Assembly (NCBI GenBank): GCA_023078555.1 | Contig: CM041198.1 | Span: 6,328,924-6,392,923 of the forward strand | Source: Ulva prolifera | Taxonomy: Eukaryota; Chlorophyta; Ulvophyceae; Ulvales; Ulvaceae | DNA length: 64,000 nt | Direction: 5' to 3' | In this document: positions 1 to 11,441 of the stretch, piece by piece | How positions within the stretch are numbered: position 1 is the first letter of the stretch | Layout of the letters: every line of letters begins with the position of its first letter | Program-made: the position numbers and the translations under genes | Notes under the pieces: model-generated | Seen by the model: the letters and a program-made list of their open reading frames with translations, nothing else | Told to the model about the DNA's origin: nothing | The model's database searches: none

Positions 1-823
1 GTCAACTTGACGGGCGTCGAAGTCCAGCGTGTGTGTACGTATACGAATTGAATGCTGCCACAGAAGCTTGAGCGGGCCAAAAGTGCACAATCCGTGTTTC
101 TGTCTCGATTTTTAGCCAGCGAATACAAGCTACAAGTTGACTAGCCTTCGTCGTCAAGGTCTCGACAGATGTAGAGGAGCATGTGGGCGGGCTCGCAAGT
201 GGTCACATGCCGCATGCGCAGCTGTGCGTGTCTCAGATACTATAGTACACGGCAGAGATATACTATAGTAGTACATCACCGGCCGTGGCCGACTTGTGGC
301 AGAGATTCAAATGGCGCGAGCTCGCAACGATGCTCGAGGTGATTGCACAGTATTTTCAAGACATTGCGCATGCACTGCGGTTGCGCAGCGACGACGATCG
401 CGATAGAACGCACGCCCACTCCCGCGCGAATGTAGACCGCTCTAGATCTGCATGCAGCGGTGTTTCCGCGCGCGGTTCGCGAGTTGTCGGCCGCGGAGCC
501 GAGATGTGATGACACAGACGGGAACGGGCACGAGTTTACGCAACACCGGAATCTCCCACGATGAATCTCCCACATGATGAGACGAGCATGCGTGCGTGCG
601 TGCCGTCAAAATGCACATCGACTACATGTTCGCTGCATTCGCGCTAGCGCTGCAGCGCTGCTCTGTGCCTGTTCTTGTGCGGGAGCTGCTTTATTACAGT
701 TCTCTTCTACACTATTGCAGTATGCTATTGGTTCAGTGTTCTTTTGTACTAGTTGAGTCACATCCGTTCGATTCTTTGTCAAATGTACTGCCCGAGGAAA
801 ACAAATCACCCGGCTTAAGCTTA
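1..823. other. Stretch without a supported gene
   Basis: Short open frames occur here, for example 285-509 on the plus strand, but none has a recognisable domain, a matching splice signal or codon bias that stands out from its antisense frames. I see no repeat shared with the rest of the window. Confidence 0.4.
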
Positions 824-836
824 AGGCGAGCGGTGT

Positions 837-1285
837 ATATTTATTACAAAAGAGTGAACGGGAGAAAACAAACACTGAAACCGAATCTCATCCACTTCCT
901 CTATAGATAGACCTAGTCACAGGATCTAGTGACTCGGGTGGCTGTGACGCAGTTGGTCTTTACAAAAGAGCGAACGGGAGAAAACAAACACTGAAACCGA
1001 ATCTCACCCGAATCAACTGCAACATACACTCACACACACACACGAACGCCACAACCGCACTCACAACTCAGTCCGGCAGGATCGCGTCCTCCAGGCCCGC
1101 ATCATATCGCAACCCTTGCTCCCGAGAGATGACAAGCCCAGACTTCCGATACATATCCGCATTGCCGCGCTGCAATGACACCGACAACACCCGCAGCGCC
1201 CACTGGACAAACGCGCCTTTGGAGATGCGCCCCCAATGACACCGACAACACCCGCAGCGCCCACTGGACAAACGCGCCTTTGGAG
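837..1285 (-). mobile_element. LINE-A 3' end copies, minus strand, with target duplication
   Basis: Two LINE-A tails lie in minus orientation, at about 842-893 and 961-1285, separated by about 67 bp of other sequence. The second carries the end of the ORF (…AILPD stop) and the full 3' UTR ending CTCTTTTGTAA. A segment of about 47 bp of the ORF end is tandemly duplicated near 1170-1280. The 13-base sequence AGGCGAGCGGTGT flanks the whole block at 824-836 and 1286-1298, which fits a target-site duplication of one insertion with a partly repeated tail. Confidence 0.75.
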
Positions 1286-1298
1286 AGGCGAGCGGTGT

Positions 1299-2870
1299 CA
1301 ATCGCGCCAGTGGCGAGTCACGGTAGGACGACAAGCGGAACACCAACGGATTGTTGTGATGTCACACGATTTTTGCAGAGTGTATGAGTAGACACAGCAC
1401 AAGCACCTATCTCACAACATAATATCTCTCGAAAGAGCTCCCGCATACTCAGCCAGCGTCACACATACGACACCGTCACTACGGCAAGACTCTTCGAAGA
1501 GGAGTTCCGTAACAAAATGAATGTGCCTAAGCCCTAGCATACATGTGCCTGCAGGTTGCAGAGCCTCTGGATCCGCATGACAATGCCGATCACGTGGATA
1601 CCTTGAGGGATACTGAATTCAGCTGAATTCAGTGGGCACCATGGTGGGGCCTGTCGAACCGGACCCCGTCGGCTGGTGAGCTTCGTGTGCAATGCTGATG
1701 TCGATCAGTCTCATGATTATTTCACCATTGGCCGGGCACCATTGTCATCCCACCATGCGGATGCACGTGGAACAGAAGAATAGCTGGGCACATGACCATA
1801 TATGCTTCTGAGTCAGCAATCCTAGGATAGGCCTGGCTCAAATTTCTCTCACCAAGGAGCATCACCGCAATATATTGTGTTATTATAATTCCAGCTAGCC
1901 ACAGCCCTGCAGCACACGCACATGTGTGAACATGCAAAAGCCTGTTTTCCGCTTTCGCGGTGCTGCCCGCCTCGCCACCTTTCACATGTAGAGCCCCCCC
2001 TATAATTAGCCCGGAAAGCCCCAGTCCGTCGAGACAGAAACTTTGAACCCCATGTGCCCCGCATCACAACTTATGTAACATATATGGTTGAACGCAACCC
2101 CTGCTCACGTGACCGGCCAGGCCTCTCCACAAGCCCCATGGCTGCACGCAGCCGTTTACGCTGCGGCTGTGTGGCAATCCAGTGGTATAGCGGCCATATC
2201 ACTGGATTGCCACAGGCTGCCAGTGACCAAATATCTGATGTCATTCGCATTAATCGATGTATACAAGAGTGGTGTCCATGCTTGTACATGCGCATGCTGG
2301 CCCATGATGGAAGTTCACTCCTGCCAAATGACAGGTTTTGCAGAATATATATTGATATATCGATATATACTGGCACAGCACAGATCTGCACTTCGCGGCC
2401 TGACATCTCGAGGGGGCTTTGTGTTGCAACATGGTGGCACCCGCGTGATGCAGATGTGTAGTATCGCCGGCTGTGCATTGCATTGGTCACATGCATCTCA
2501 TCTTAATGGAAACAATGTCAGCACCTTGCTGCTGCGCCGCCCATTTGTGCCACGATCGCAATGATGGTACGTACACACTGGTGCACACCAGTATACTATA
2601 TAGTATACTATATATCACCGGTACCACTAGCCCCGGGTTCCGCCCCGCCGTGCCGTGCATGCCCGGTGCGCCTATATATCTCTAGCCTACTGAGTGTGAT
2701 CATGGATATGCGTCGTCTAGCCGAAGCACCTGTGCGTGTGCCCGACGCTCCTCTGGCCATGGGCAGACCCCCTCCGCGCTGTACATCATGATGTGCGCAT
2801 CGCCCCTTCACCGTGTCAATGATATATATGGTCGCTGGCGCTTGCAATATATATGTATGTATGTGTATGT
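1299..2870. other. Stretch without a supported gene
   Basis: No exon with convincing codon bias was found. AT-rich alternating segments near 2340-2370 and 2590-2615 are simple sequence. Long overlapping frames near 2054-2564 occur on both strands and look like chance. Confidence 0.4.
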
Positions 2871-2985
2871 ATAGTTACAACGGACAGAGGCCGGGCATCG
2901 AGCCGTTGCTAGGAACCCACTCGCAAATCCACGCAGTCATGGCACTAGGCCGCGGACGAGCGCGCACCATCGCCCTGCCGGTAAT
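2871..2985 (-). repeat. Short interspersed repeat, family C, minus strand
   Basis: The reverse complement runs from a GGCCTAGTGCCATGACTGCG core to a CCCGGCCTCTGTCC-GTTGTAAC end. The same unit recurs at 13050-13157, 34620-34731 and 34755-34838. It ends at TGTAA like the LINE tails, so it is probably a non-autonomous retroposon. No ORF or tRNA-like head was recognised. Confidence 0.6.
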
Positions 2986-3715
2986 ACCAGCAAAGGATTG
3001 AACCTCCGCAAGGAGCACATAAGCATTCGCTTTGCACAAAGCCACACTCCACCGGCGCAGAGTATTCGTCACATATATCGATGCTGCCGGCGAGCAGCTA
3101 GGTAAACAACTCAACCTACACCGGCTGGTGCATGAGTGATAACGACTCCCAAGCTGCCGTGAAGGCCGCTCCGCATGCGCCTGTCCGCACTATAGGGCCA
3201 GCTACAGCGTGGAAGCCACATGTGCAGCCTGGATTGTGGCGAACTTGAAGGTGTGTGGGGCATATTCTTGTAGTGCATATGTCCGCCTCAAAGCTTTGTG
3301 GGGCAGGTGTGCGCGCCACGGCAGGGTGTGTGTGTGGTGCCGCCGCTGCTGTGGGTGGGGCTCGCGATCAGCGTGCAGGCGTACGTGGCGGTCCTCGAGG
3401 ATCCATCGGGCGCGGACGCTCCGCTGTGGCAACCCCATTCGGGCCTGGGGCTCCCGGCTCAGGTGCTCTTGCAGCCAGTCCGGCAACCGTCGATGAACCA
3501 CACGTGCTACGCGCGAATTTATCGTTGTTACATCGTACGAGTGACTGTTCGCCAGCGGTGTGGCGCTTGCAATTGACCGAGGTGCAGGCGGCAACTTGAA
3601 TGCCTGGCGCGGGGGGATCGTCTGTAGGTGTGAGCCTCTAGGTGTGACACCCCGGGATTGTTGAAGGTGTATCTGTGTGTTTGGCTGTGCAGCCTAGGTG
3701 ACGTGCGCCTTTGGG

Positions 3716-3749
<34 letters not shown>

Positions 3750-5261
3750 ACGGGGCCTGTGGGTGTACATGAATGGCTGCGGTCCGGGCGGGTGCTGACG
3801 TGTGCGGTGGCATGGGTGTGTTGGTTGCGTGGGTGTGTTGGTTGCGTGTGTGCACCGCTGCCCCGCTCTCAACTGTTCTGTACCCACCTGCCTGCCAGCT
3901 CTATCTCAGAGATACATGTACGCTTCAGCGCCTACCTGGCCCTCCAAGCAACAGTGTTCTGGCCAGAACACCATGGGAGTGAGCCAAGTAGTGAGCACTG
4001 CCAGTGCAGTGCAGCTGTGGCCTGGCATCATCGACGGGACAGATCAAAATGCTTCAGTGCTGCGATGCTACGAATGGACGAATCATTTGTGACTTTGTAC
4101 TACAGTTGCTGGTCATACGCAGGGCTCCAGAGACACATGCCAGTGAGCTTGCCAGTGATTCACCATTGATCAATTGAGAGGTTCAGAATGTCCCTGCCAA
4201 TTGGTGGTTCCTGGACTTGATTTGACTCTTCCCAGTTCCTGCCCGAGGTTTCTAGCTTCTACCACAGCCCCTTACACTGATCACGAGGAATAGTGTGTAC
4301 AAGCAGTGTACCCACATCTCTCCACTGATCACTCGAGTGTATCATCAGCTGACCCCGGGCTAAGGACGCAGGGTTGCTGAGAGAATCGGCATACACATTG
4401 TAGGCAAACGGCAGTGAAGTGCGTCTGTCATGACACGCTATGCCTCCTCAGCTGTCAACCACTCACCAGCTTGTCCTGCAGTTGGCTCAGGCTCTCTGTG
4501 CACCTGGAAGTGTTCATGCATGTTTGCACACAGCACTGCATGCATGCATGCACGCGAACCCCTGATGCATGCTTCCAAGCCGAAGGCTCCAGCTGGTGTG
4601 CGGTACATGCATGACTTAGTCAGCACACCACCTCCATGCATGCGTCCTGTGCATACTAGGACATGCAGAATGTGCACATGCGTGATCACACTCGCTGTCG
4701 TCACCCCCAGGTAGTACACACCTGCAATCAATGTTGGTGGCTGTTTTCTGCCCGCCATTCCAGCTTGCTCTTTGTCACACCAAATCTTCTATCAAGGAAC
4801 AGCCATATAAGTGGGTTCAGTTCCACAGCCCATGCATATGGTTGCCAGCCTAGCCGCCTGTAGCAGATCGTGGCACTGCCATGCATGTGCAGGTGAGGGC
4901 CTCATGATCCTGCACATGCCAGCCCGTGGCTGCTCTCAAGAATTCCGTGGCTGTGCGGTACCACGCCTGCCTACCACACCGGCCACAGCTGGGCTTGTAT
5001 TTGCCTTGTCAGGGACGTGCTCCCAAGCTCCGTAGGGCTCATGAGGGGTGCTACCGCAATCCTGAGGGTACTGCACATGCCATGCCACAGTCACTGCCCA
5101 ATAGCACTCTTTGCCATGTCATGGCCGTCCAGATGGCCAGCAAGAGTACATGGTGAAGGGTGAGGGGGTGTATGCGTGTCATGACTGACACTGCCACACG
5201 TGTACATATGCATGCGGGACGCGGCGGTGCATGCATGGGCCCCGGGGATGTCAGGTGTCAC
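2986..5261. other. Stretch without a supported gene; contains a 32-base G run
   Basis: A pure run of 32 G lies at 3717-3748. Open frames on both strands at 3202-3599 are GC-rich at third positions in both directions and cannot be resolved. The rest is rich in TGCATGCA-type words and holds nothing recognisable. Confidence 0.4.
3717..3748 (+). repeat. Poly-G tract, 32 bases
   Basis: Uninterrupted G run. Similar homopolymers occur at 28496-28521 (26 G), 32987-33017 (31 G) and, in the opposite sense, 34125-34150 (26 C). Confidence 0.95.
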
Positions 5262-5410
5262 CCGCGTGGCGACGAGTGGCGCGCACGCCCCCAGGATCGC
5301 ACCAGCGACTGCAGCGCTGAGACCCGGGATGCCCCCATGCGTGCAGAGGAAGATGCGCAGCACAGCGGCGCCGCCTTGCAGCCGCGGCGCAGGCGTCCCA
5401 GCCGGGCAAT
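5262..5410 (-). CDS. Putative exon with membrane-like segment
   Basis: On the minus strand an open stretch of 149 nt is bounded by a plausible acceptor (GTGTGCAG before 5410) and a donor starting GTGACA after 5262. It enters in phase 1 and leaves in phase 0. Third positions are almost all G or C. The peptide has a hydrophobic, Gly/Ala-rich run (GLSAAVAGAILGACAPLVA) that could be a transmembrane helix. No family is recognised. It may be one exon of a gene that also includes the minus-strand exons near 9.5 and 11.4-12.8 kb, but no joint could be shown. It could also be a chance open frame. Confidence 0.28.
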
Positions 5411-6715
5411 CTGCACACATTGCGCACGTACGTGCACAATGCATCTCTCCACCTCCCCGACCCCGCACCGGAACCAAGGTGCACTGCACACCTGCTGAGG
5501 AGCCCACACACTGTAGCACTGCAATGTACCCACATACATATATATCTATATGTCTATATGTCAGGGCTGCACTGCCCTAACGCCGTGAGGGCTTGATAAT
5601 TAGTTCACGGCAACTTGCCTTGAAAGCACATGCTTGCTTTGAAAGCACATGCGTGTGCACATGTGTGTGCACATGTCAACGTGCAGATCTTGTTGGGGAG
5701 GGCACTGGGGTCGGTGAGTGTGCTACATGTATTCAGCTAGCGATGAGCCGCCGATGTGCTTGGGGAGTGTGGCCATTTAGGGTCTGCAGGCCGCCGCAGG
5801 GTGCAGGTCGGTGATGGCTGGGCAGTCTTCTAGCTACATTATAATAAACAATTAGGAGCCTAGGTTAGCTATACAGCGTGAACGTGTGGGTGCTTGGGTG
5901 GGTGTGTGCCGTTCGAAACGATCAGGATACGGCTCAGTAAATTTAGATTTGCTTTGCTTTACAACTGGCTTGCATGGCGGCGGTGCCAGGCGGGTGCCGC
6001 TTTCGTGTGGGTGCTCGCTGCGGCTTGGGTGAGATGTTTGTCTTTTCCTGCACTGTGAATTCATATTCTGTTCCTTCGATGCGAACTCAATCCTCGACGG
6101 TGAGGTGTTCTTAGAATTAATGGCACGAGATCAAGAACATCACAACAGAGCACCAAAGCAACAGCCAGGGTGGTATTTGGTGGGTAAGTGTGGGGTTTTG
6201 CGCAGGAGGGGCGCAGGATTCGAGTTTTTTGAGAGGGGGTGTCTGTGCGTCTGTGGGCGATGATGCGTGGACTTATGGGTGTGTGGGGTGCAGGACTGTG
6301 TTCATGGGTATTGTTTCCACAAAAACTTGTTGAGCGAACGTCTGTCGACTGTGCTGCATGCATACGGTTCAGCAGGCGGTCCACGCTTGGGCTCCAGCCA
6401 GAGCAACTTGAATCTGCTCTGATGATCAAGCACGCATGGAACGGCGCAGCCTACCCAGTGCATGGAGTTTTTCCAGCATGGGTCACAATCAGTGTTTAAG
6501 GATTCGGCGATAGATCGCTTATAAGCTTGAGCTATATATAGAGCTATAAATGGCAATTACGACCCCCCCGTCATAGCGAGCGAGTGAAGCAAATTAAAAG
6601 GTAATTCACGCACTATCGTATAGCTTGTTAAACGATCGCGAATTTAAATGAACGTGCCAACCATCGCCTAGAACTTTACTTAGTTGGAGTCGGGATTGGT
6701 GGGTGGTTGCTAGCA
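5411..6715. other. Stretch without a supported gene
   Basis: Apart from a SINE tail fragment at 5920-5972, no gene or repeat could be supported. Plus and minus frames around 6061-6556 overlap and show no codon bias. Confidence 0.4.
5920..5972 (+). repeat. SINE tail fragment
   Basis: The segment AGGATACGGCTCAGTAAATT with the following TTTGCTTTGCTTTAC end matches the 3' part of the tRNA-derived SINE whose fullest copy is at 13158-13418 (minus strand). Confidence 0.65.
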
Positions 6716-7087
6716 ATGGCTGGTCGTCCGCACAAAGCCAGCTGCAGGCTGCCCGAGGACTGCGCGACCACATGCCAGCTGTTTGCCAAACGTCCTCATG
6801 CCCCCGTGGGTGTCGTAAAAGTAAATGTAGATAATACTGTGGGTGCGGATATAGTACCTGCTGCGCAACCTACAGTTGGTGTTGTGACCGCAGTTGCTGA
6901 GCAGGTGCTCAGGAACTGCGCCCGGCTGCTGAAGCAGCCGGCAGCAGAGCAGGAAGCAGCGCCACCAAGAAAACGCACGAAACCAAATATGAAGGACGTT
7001 GCTTATGCCTGCTTCGCTCATATTTCAGAAAAGGAAGAGGGGCTACTGCGACATTGCGGGCTCAGCCTGCTCGTAGGATGTGCATGA
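6716..7087 (+). CDS. Small hypothetical protein or exon with basic motif
   Basis: An open frame of 123 residues starts at the second of two close Met codons (MAGRPHK…). It has a Lys/Arg cluster, PPRKRTKP, near residue 90 that resembles a nuclear localisation signal, and several Cys and His residues without a standard finger spacing. It stops about 60 bp before the 88-bp minisatellite. No protein family is recognised. It may be an exon of a larger gene, since a possible donor (GTAGGA) lies just before the stop. Length and context do not exclude a chance frame. Confidence 0.3.
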   Translation: MAGRPHKASCRLPEDCATTCQLFAKRPHAPVGVVKVNVDNTVGADIVPAAQPTVGVVTAVAEQVLRNCARLLKQPAAEQEAAPPRKRTKPNMKDVAYACFAHISEKEEGLLRHCGLSLLVGCA

Positions 7088-7145
7088 TCTGGGCACGTTG
7101 ACGAGCCTCGTCTTCAACAAGCAACGCTACAGACAAGCAACGCTA

Positions 7146-8590
7146 CAGCGTCCATTCAGTTCCTTGGAATCAGTGACTTCGCGAAAGCAGTCCCCACGGC
7201 CTGCCGCGGACGTAGCGGCAGAAACCAGCTCAGCGCCCACGGCACCCATCTTCGAAATCAGTGAAATCGCGAAAGCAGTCCCTACGGCCTGCCGCGGACG
7301 GAGCGGCAGCAACCAGCTCAGCGCCCACGGCACCCATCTTAGAAATCAGTGGAATTGCGAAAGTAGTCCCCACGGCCTGCCGCGGACATAGCGGCAGAAA
7401 CCAGCTCAGCGCCCACGGTACCCATCTTAGAAATCAGTGAAATCGCGAAAGCAGCCCCCACGGCCTGCCGCGGACGTAGCGGCAGAAACCAGCTCAGCGC
7501 CCACAGCACCCATCTTAGAAATCAGTGAAATCGCGAAAGCAGTCCCCACGGCCTGCCGCGGACGTAGCGGCAGAAACCAGCTCAGCGCCCACGGCACCCA
7601 TCTTCGAAATTAGTGAAATCGCGAAAGCAGTCCCCACGGCCTGCCGCGGACGTAGCGGCAGAAACCAGCTCAGCGCCCACGGCACCCATCTTCGAAATCA
7701 GTGAAATCGCGAAAGCAGTCCCCACGGCCTGCCGCGGATGTAGCGGCAGAAACCAGCTCAGCGCCCACGGCACCCATCTTCGAAATCAGTGAAATCGCGA
7801 AAGCAGTCCCCACGGCCTGCCGCGGACGTAGCGGCAGAAACCAGCTCAGCGCCCACGGCACCCATCTTAGAAATCAGTGAAATCGCGAAAGCAGTCCCCA
7901 CGGCCTGCCGCGGACGTAGCGGCAGAAACCAGCTCAGCGCCCACGGTACCCATCTTAGAAATCAGTGAAATCGCGAAAGCAGTCCCCACGGCCTGCCGCG
8001 GACGTAGCGGCAGAAACCAGCTCAGCGCCCACAGCACCCATCTTAGAAATCAGTGAAATCGCGAAAGCAGTCCCCACGGCCTGCCGCGGACGTAGCGGCA
8101 GAAACCAGCTCAGCGCCCACGGCACCCATCTTCGAAATTAGTGAAATCGCGAAAGCAGTCCCCACGGCCTGCCGCGGACGTAGCGGCAGAAACCAGCTCA
8201 GCGCCCACGGCACCCATCTTCGAAATCAGTGAAATCGCGAAAGCAGTCCCCACGGCCTGCCACGGATGTAGCGGCAGAAACCAGCTCAGCGCCCACGGCA
8301 CCCATCTTCGAAATCAGTGAAATCGCGAAAGCAGTCCCCACGGCCTGCCGCGGACGTAGCGGCAGAAACCAGCTCAGCGCCCACGGCACCCATCTTAGAA
8401 ATCAGTGAAATCGCGAAAGCAGTCCCCACGGCCTGCCGCGGACGTAGCGGCAGAAACCAGCTCAGCGCCCACGGCACCCATCTTAGAAATCAGTGAAATC
8501 GCGAAAGCAGTCCCCACGGCCTGCCGCGGACGTAGCGGCAGAAACCAGCTCAGCGCCCACGGCACCCATTTTGGAAATCATCGACTTTGC
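7146..8590 (+). repeat. 88-bp minisatellite, about 16 units, with 528-bp higher-order period
   Basis: A unit beginning at AAAGCAGTCCCCACGGCC recurs every 88 bp from about 7180 to 8502, with a degenerate last unit. Unit variants recur at exactly six units (528 bp): GGTACC near 7419 and 7947, CACAGCACC near 7501 and 8029, GGATGTAG near 7736 and 8264, and AAATTAGTG near 7610 and 8138. The array therefore contains a duplicated block of six units. Since 88 is not a multiple of 3, successive units read in different frames, and stops occur in every frame, so the array is probably not coding. Confidence 0.95.
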
Positions 8591-9404
8591 GAAAGCAAAC
8601 ATCTTCACAGCCGTCCACGGGATTGAGCCGGGCTTAATTATAGGTCGGGGCAGCATCTAGTGCCCCCGGCAGCCATCTCTGTTTCAGCTTCGAGCGATGC
8701 AGGCGGAAGCTGCGCACGAACATGCACCTACGCAACCTTCCCAGGCTAGTGCTCTTCTGAGAACAGCTCAGAGAGCATCACCTCACACGCCTCCAGGGTT
8801 GGCAGCCTCAGAATCGATCGCCACACTGCTTGTGGCACAGGGGCAGCATGCATGCCTGGCCAACGCGGCGATGGCTTTGATTGCAGGGTCACACCTAGGG
8901 CCCCCATGGCCACGTTCGGTAGGAGACCAGCCAGGCCTGCATGCATTCGCACTTGCCCACCACGGTGGAGCTGTCGTTCGCGTTCACGCCGGAGACTCCT
9001 GAGGGGCGGCTGGGAGGTCGAGGTCGTGAGTGCCGGGCCGCCATCAAAGCCGGTGCCGACTGCTTCGGAGTCGCACAGTGGCAGCCCTGACACCTGCACA
9101 GAGGTGTGGCCATAGTTGACAGGCACGTGCCCACCTCCGCAGTCGGTACGGACACTTCGCATCGATGTACGGGGGGTCGAGGCCCCCGTGCACCCCTGGT
9201 CTCCAATTGCCTCCTGGTCTCCAATTGTCATCTCCGCGTCTTCATGCTGGAGCTCTAGGCCTAGGAACGTTTTGCGTGACATCTCTCGTGCGTGCTGCGC
9301 AGAGCCGGCCATGATGGGGTTGAGACATTTGGGAAGCTGACTGTGAGTATAGCCGGCGGTAAACGGGTCCGGAGTGGCCCAAGGGGTGAATCGACCGCTT
9401 GCAT
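8591..9404. other. Stretch without a clear gene
   Basis: A 289-residue minus-strand frame (9615-8746) crosses this region, but its codon bias fades below about 9405. Only its upstream part is listed as an exon. Nothing else was recognised. Confidence 0.35.
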
Positions 9405-9578
9405 GCGATAGCATGTCGCGGCAGACAGAGATGCGGTCGAAAATGTCGGGCGGCAGGCGCAGCACGCGCAGCGCGGCAGCCACCTCGTCCGTGCTGCGCA
9501 TGCTGACGGTGCAGGGGAGGAGGCTCGTCGCGGCCACGTTGCCGGCATCGGCTGCGGCGCCGCCGCCGGTAGGCTTGA
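9405..9578 (-). CDS. Putative exon, unknown protein
   Basis: The minus-strand frame from 9578 has strong G/C bias at third positions and is preceded by an acceptor-like GCGGCCTCAG. It enters in phase 1. The peptide (DEVAAALRVLRLPPDIFDRI and following) looks globular, but no family is recognised. The 3' boundary is not visible, so 9405 is only where the bias fades. It could belong with the exons at 11442-12838. Confidence 0.28.
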
Positions 9579-9620
9579 CTGAGGCCGCAAATATCAGTGA
9601 CAGTGGGTGCTGCACAGCAG

Positions 9621-9723
9621 CAGTGTTGGGTCATCGGGCCCGATCACATTGAACAATTCCCAATATCCCAGATCTAATTCTTGGGGGGTAGCCCTGACAA
9701 TTCTGCAAAGCGACCCAACACTG
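9621..9723 (+). mobile_element. hAT-like MITE, copy 1
   Basis: A 103-bp element has inverted ends CAGTGTTGGGTC / GACCCAACACTG and is flanked by the 8-bp direct repeat CACAGCAG at 9613-9620 and 9724-9731. Ends starting CAGTG with an 8-bp duplication fit the hAT superfamily. It has no coding capacity. Further copies are at 9738-9841, 33750-33851 and 62278-62379. Confidence 0.85.
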
Positions 9724-9737
9724 CACAGCAGTACTAC

Positions 9738-9841
9738 CAGTAGTTCTGGCTGTCGGGCCCAATCATATGTGACAATCACGCAAATTCAGGTCGAATTACG
9801 GGGTGGCAGCCCTGGAAATTCTGCAAAGCGACCCAAAACTG
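9738..9841 (+). mobile_element. hAT-like MITE, degenerate copy 2
   Basis: This copy matches the interior (TCGGGCCCAATCA) and right end (GCGACCCAAAACTG) of the same MITE. Its left inverted repeat is eroded and no target duplication is seen. It lies 14 bp from copy 1. Confidence 0.7.
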
Positions 9842-11441
9842 CTACAAAGTCACACAGCTGGTGATTACTGCTGGCCGGTGTGTGCAGGCTTAAGCTTTGT
9901 AAAGCTTTGCAACACGGTGCGTGCAGGAGATTCCACGGCATCGAGCGTCGGCCGATTGAAATCGCGGAGCTGCCAACATCTACAAGGGCGGTTTTGCGGC
10001 GATGGTCCCAAGCAGCTGCATTGCAGGCTCCTGCTGCAGCCATTGTGGTGAGGGACAGCATGCTGAGTGGAGAGACAAGTGGCCTATCGCAACATTCTAC
10101 AAGCATGCCTGGCCGGCTGAGTCCAAGCAAGTCCGGAGCCCGCAGACAGTGAGTCGTCACAATCAATTCAGTAGCCTGAGCACACGCAGCACTTTGAGTG
10201 ACGACACGGCTGCCAGTGCATGTGCATGTGCTGCCAAGGCGAAACGAACTGCAAGCATAATGACTGCCGTCCAATGCATGCAATCTAGCCATGAAAGCGT
10301 GATCAGGCTGCATCAGGCCTGCCGTGGCCTTGTATTGCCGGCACTCTTGCATAAGACAGCCTGGACAGCCTATAGCTAACTGGGCGCGCTACAAGAAAAT
10401 GTGCTAGACTCAACAGCGATGGCGATTGGCCATTGACAGCAACTTCATGCACATGCAACTGCATGCCTGCTGGCATCCGCATGCAAGCCACTCACACAGC
10501 CGCTGCCTGCCAACGCAGGTGCAGTCAGATACAGTGCATACGTATACCTCGCGAGGGATTCTAGAAACATGAACAGGAGCAGGAGCAGGCAACAGCATGT
10601 TGAGGCTTACAAGGGCGTCTATACACTCACCACGGTGCTGATGCATGGCCGCGTCAGCCGGGAAGGCGCACCAAGTCAGAGTGCTTCTGGAATGTCAGTA
10701 ATGGGAAACCAAAGTGTTCCTTGACCCACACACCCGCCTGCACGGCTCAACAGGCCCTGTTAGCACCTTGTCGCCCCCTTGTAGTCAGCCGTGAGTGCGT
10801 CTCGGAACAGCTGTGCAAGGCTGGCGACATGTCATTTGGCGAAACAGATGTTGACAAGTGGCGAGGGAAGTGCTTCACTTGCATGTGACTAGTTGCTTGG
10901 ATTACAGATGGAAATTGTACAGTGAATCTTGCCTTGCCCAGCCTCTTTAGACATTAACAACTCCGGTAAACGGGACCACAGACCGGGTAGGCTGCAGGGG
11001 TGAAGCACCTGGGAGTGCTGCTCGGACGACAATACGAAAGTCACATTGCGTTACATGGCGGGCAAGGTAACAGGCATTGTCACGCGCAAGTGTATTCTCA
11101 GAAGGGTACAAGACGATGATGCTGAAAGCGTCCAGGAATCAGCCATGGCCAAGAATTGTTCAAAACGACCTGAGCACCAACCCTGGTAGCTGTGCTGAGC
11201 AGAATGGCGCCCATGCAGTCTCTACAGGTGCACCACTAGTACTGACAAAGACCGGCACATGTCGCATCAAGGCACGTAGCAGCTACATCTTCTGCAGTCA
11301 TGCTGCAGTCATGCAGACACTTCTGCATGCGGCGCAAATGCATGCATGCATGTCCACCTACATGCATGAGCCTTACACATTGCTGCATACTGGCGTTCTG
11401 CTATGCTGCATTCTCCTGCCTGTCATGACACATGAACGCAC
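9842..11441. other. Stretch without a clear gene
   Basis: A minus-strand frame at 9786-10352 is long but has mixed codon use and no recognised domain. A degenerate SINE copy lies at 10945-11050. Nothing else was recognised. Confidence 0.35.
10945..11050 (-). repeat. Degenerate SINE body, minus strand
   Basis: The run ACAACTCCGGTAAACGGGACC, through CACCTGGGAG to CGGACGAC, follows the same order of blocks as the SINE body at 13185-13290, with many substitutions. Confidence 0.5.

Noticed and set aside
3202-3599. Overlapping ~100-130-residue frames on both strands
   Set aside because: Both strands look GC-biased and no domain or splice signal decides between them.
7146-8590. Repeated 63-residue minus-strand frames and the idea of a CRISPR-like array
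   Set aside because: The 88-bp units are contiguous with no unique spacers, the frame shifts each unit, and the DNA is eukaryotic. It is a minisatellite.
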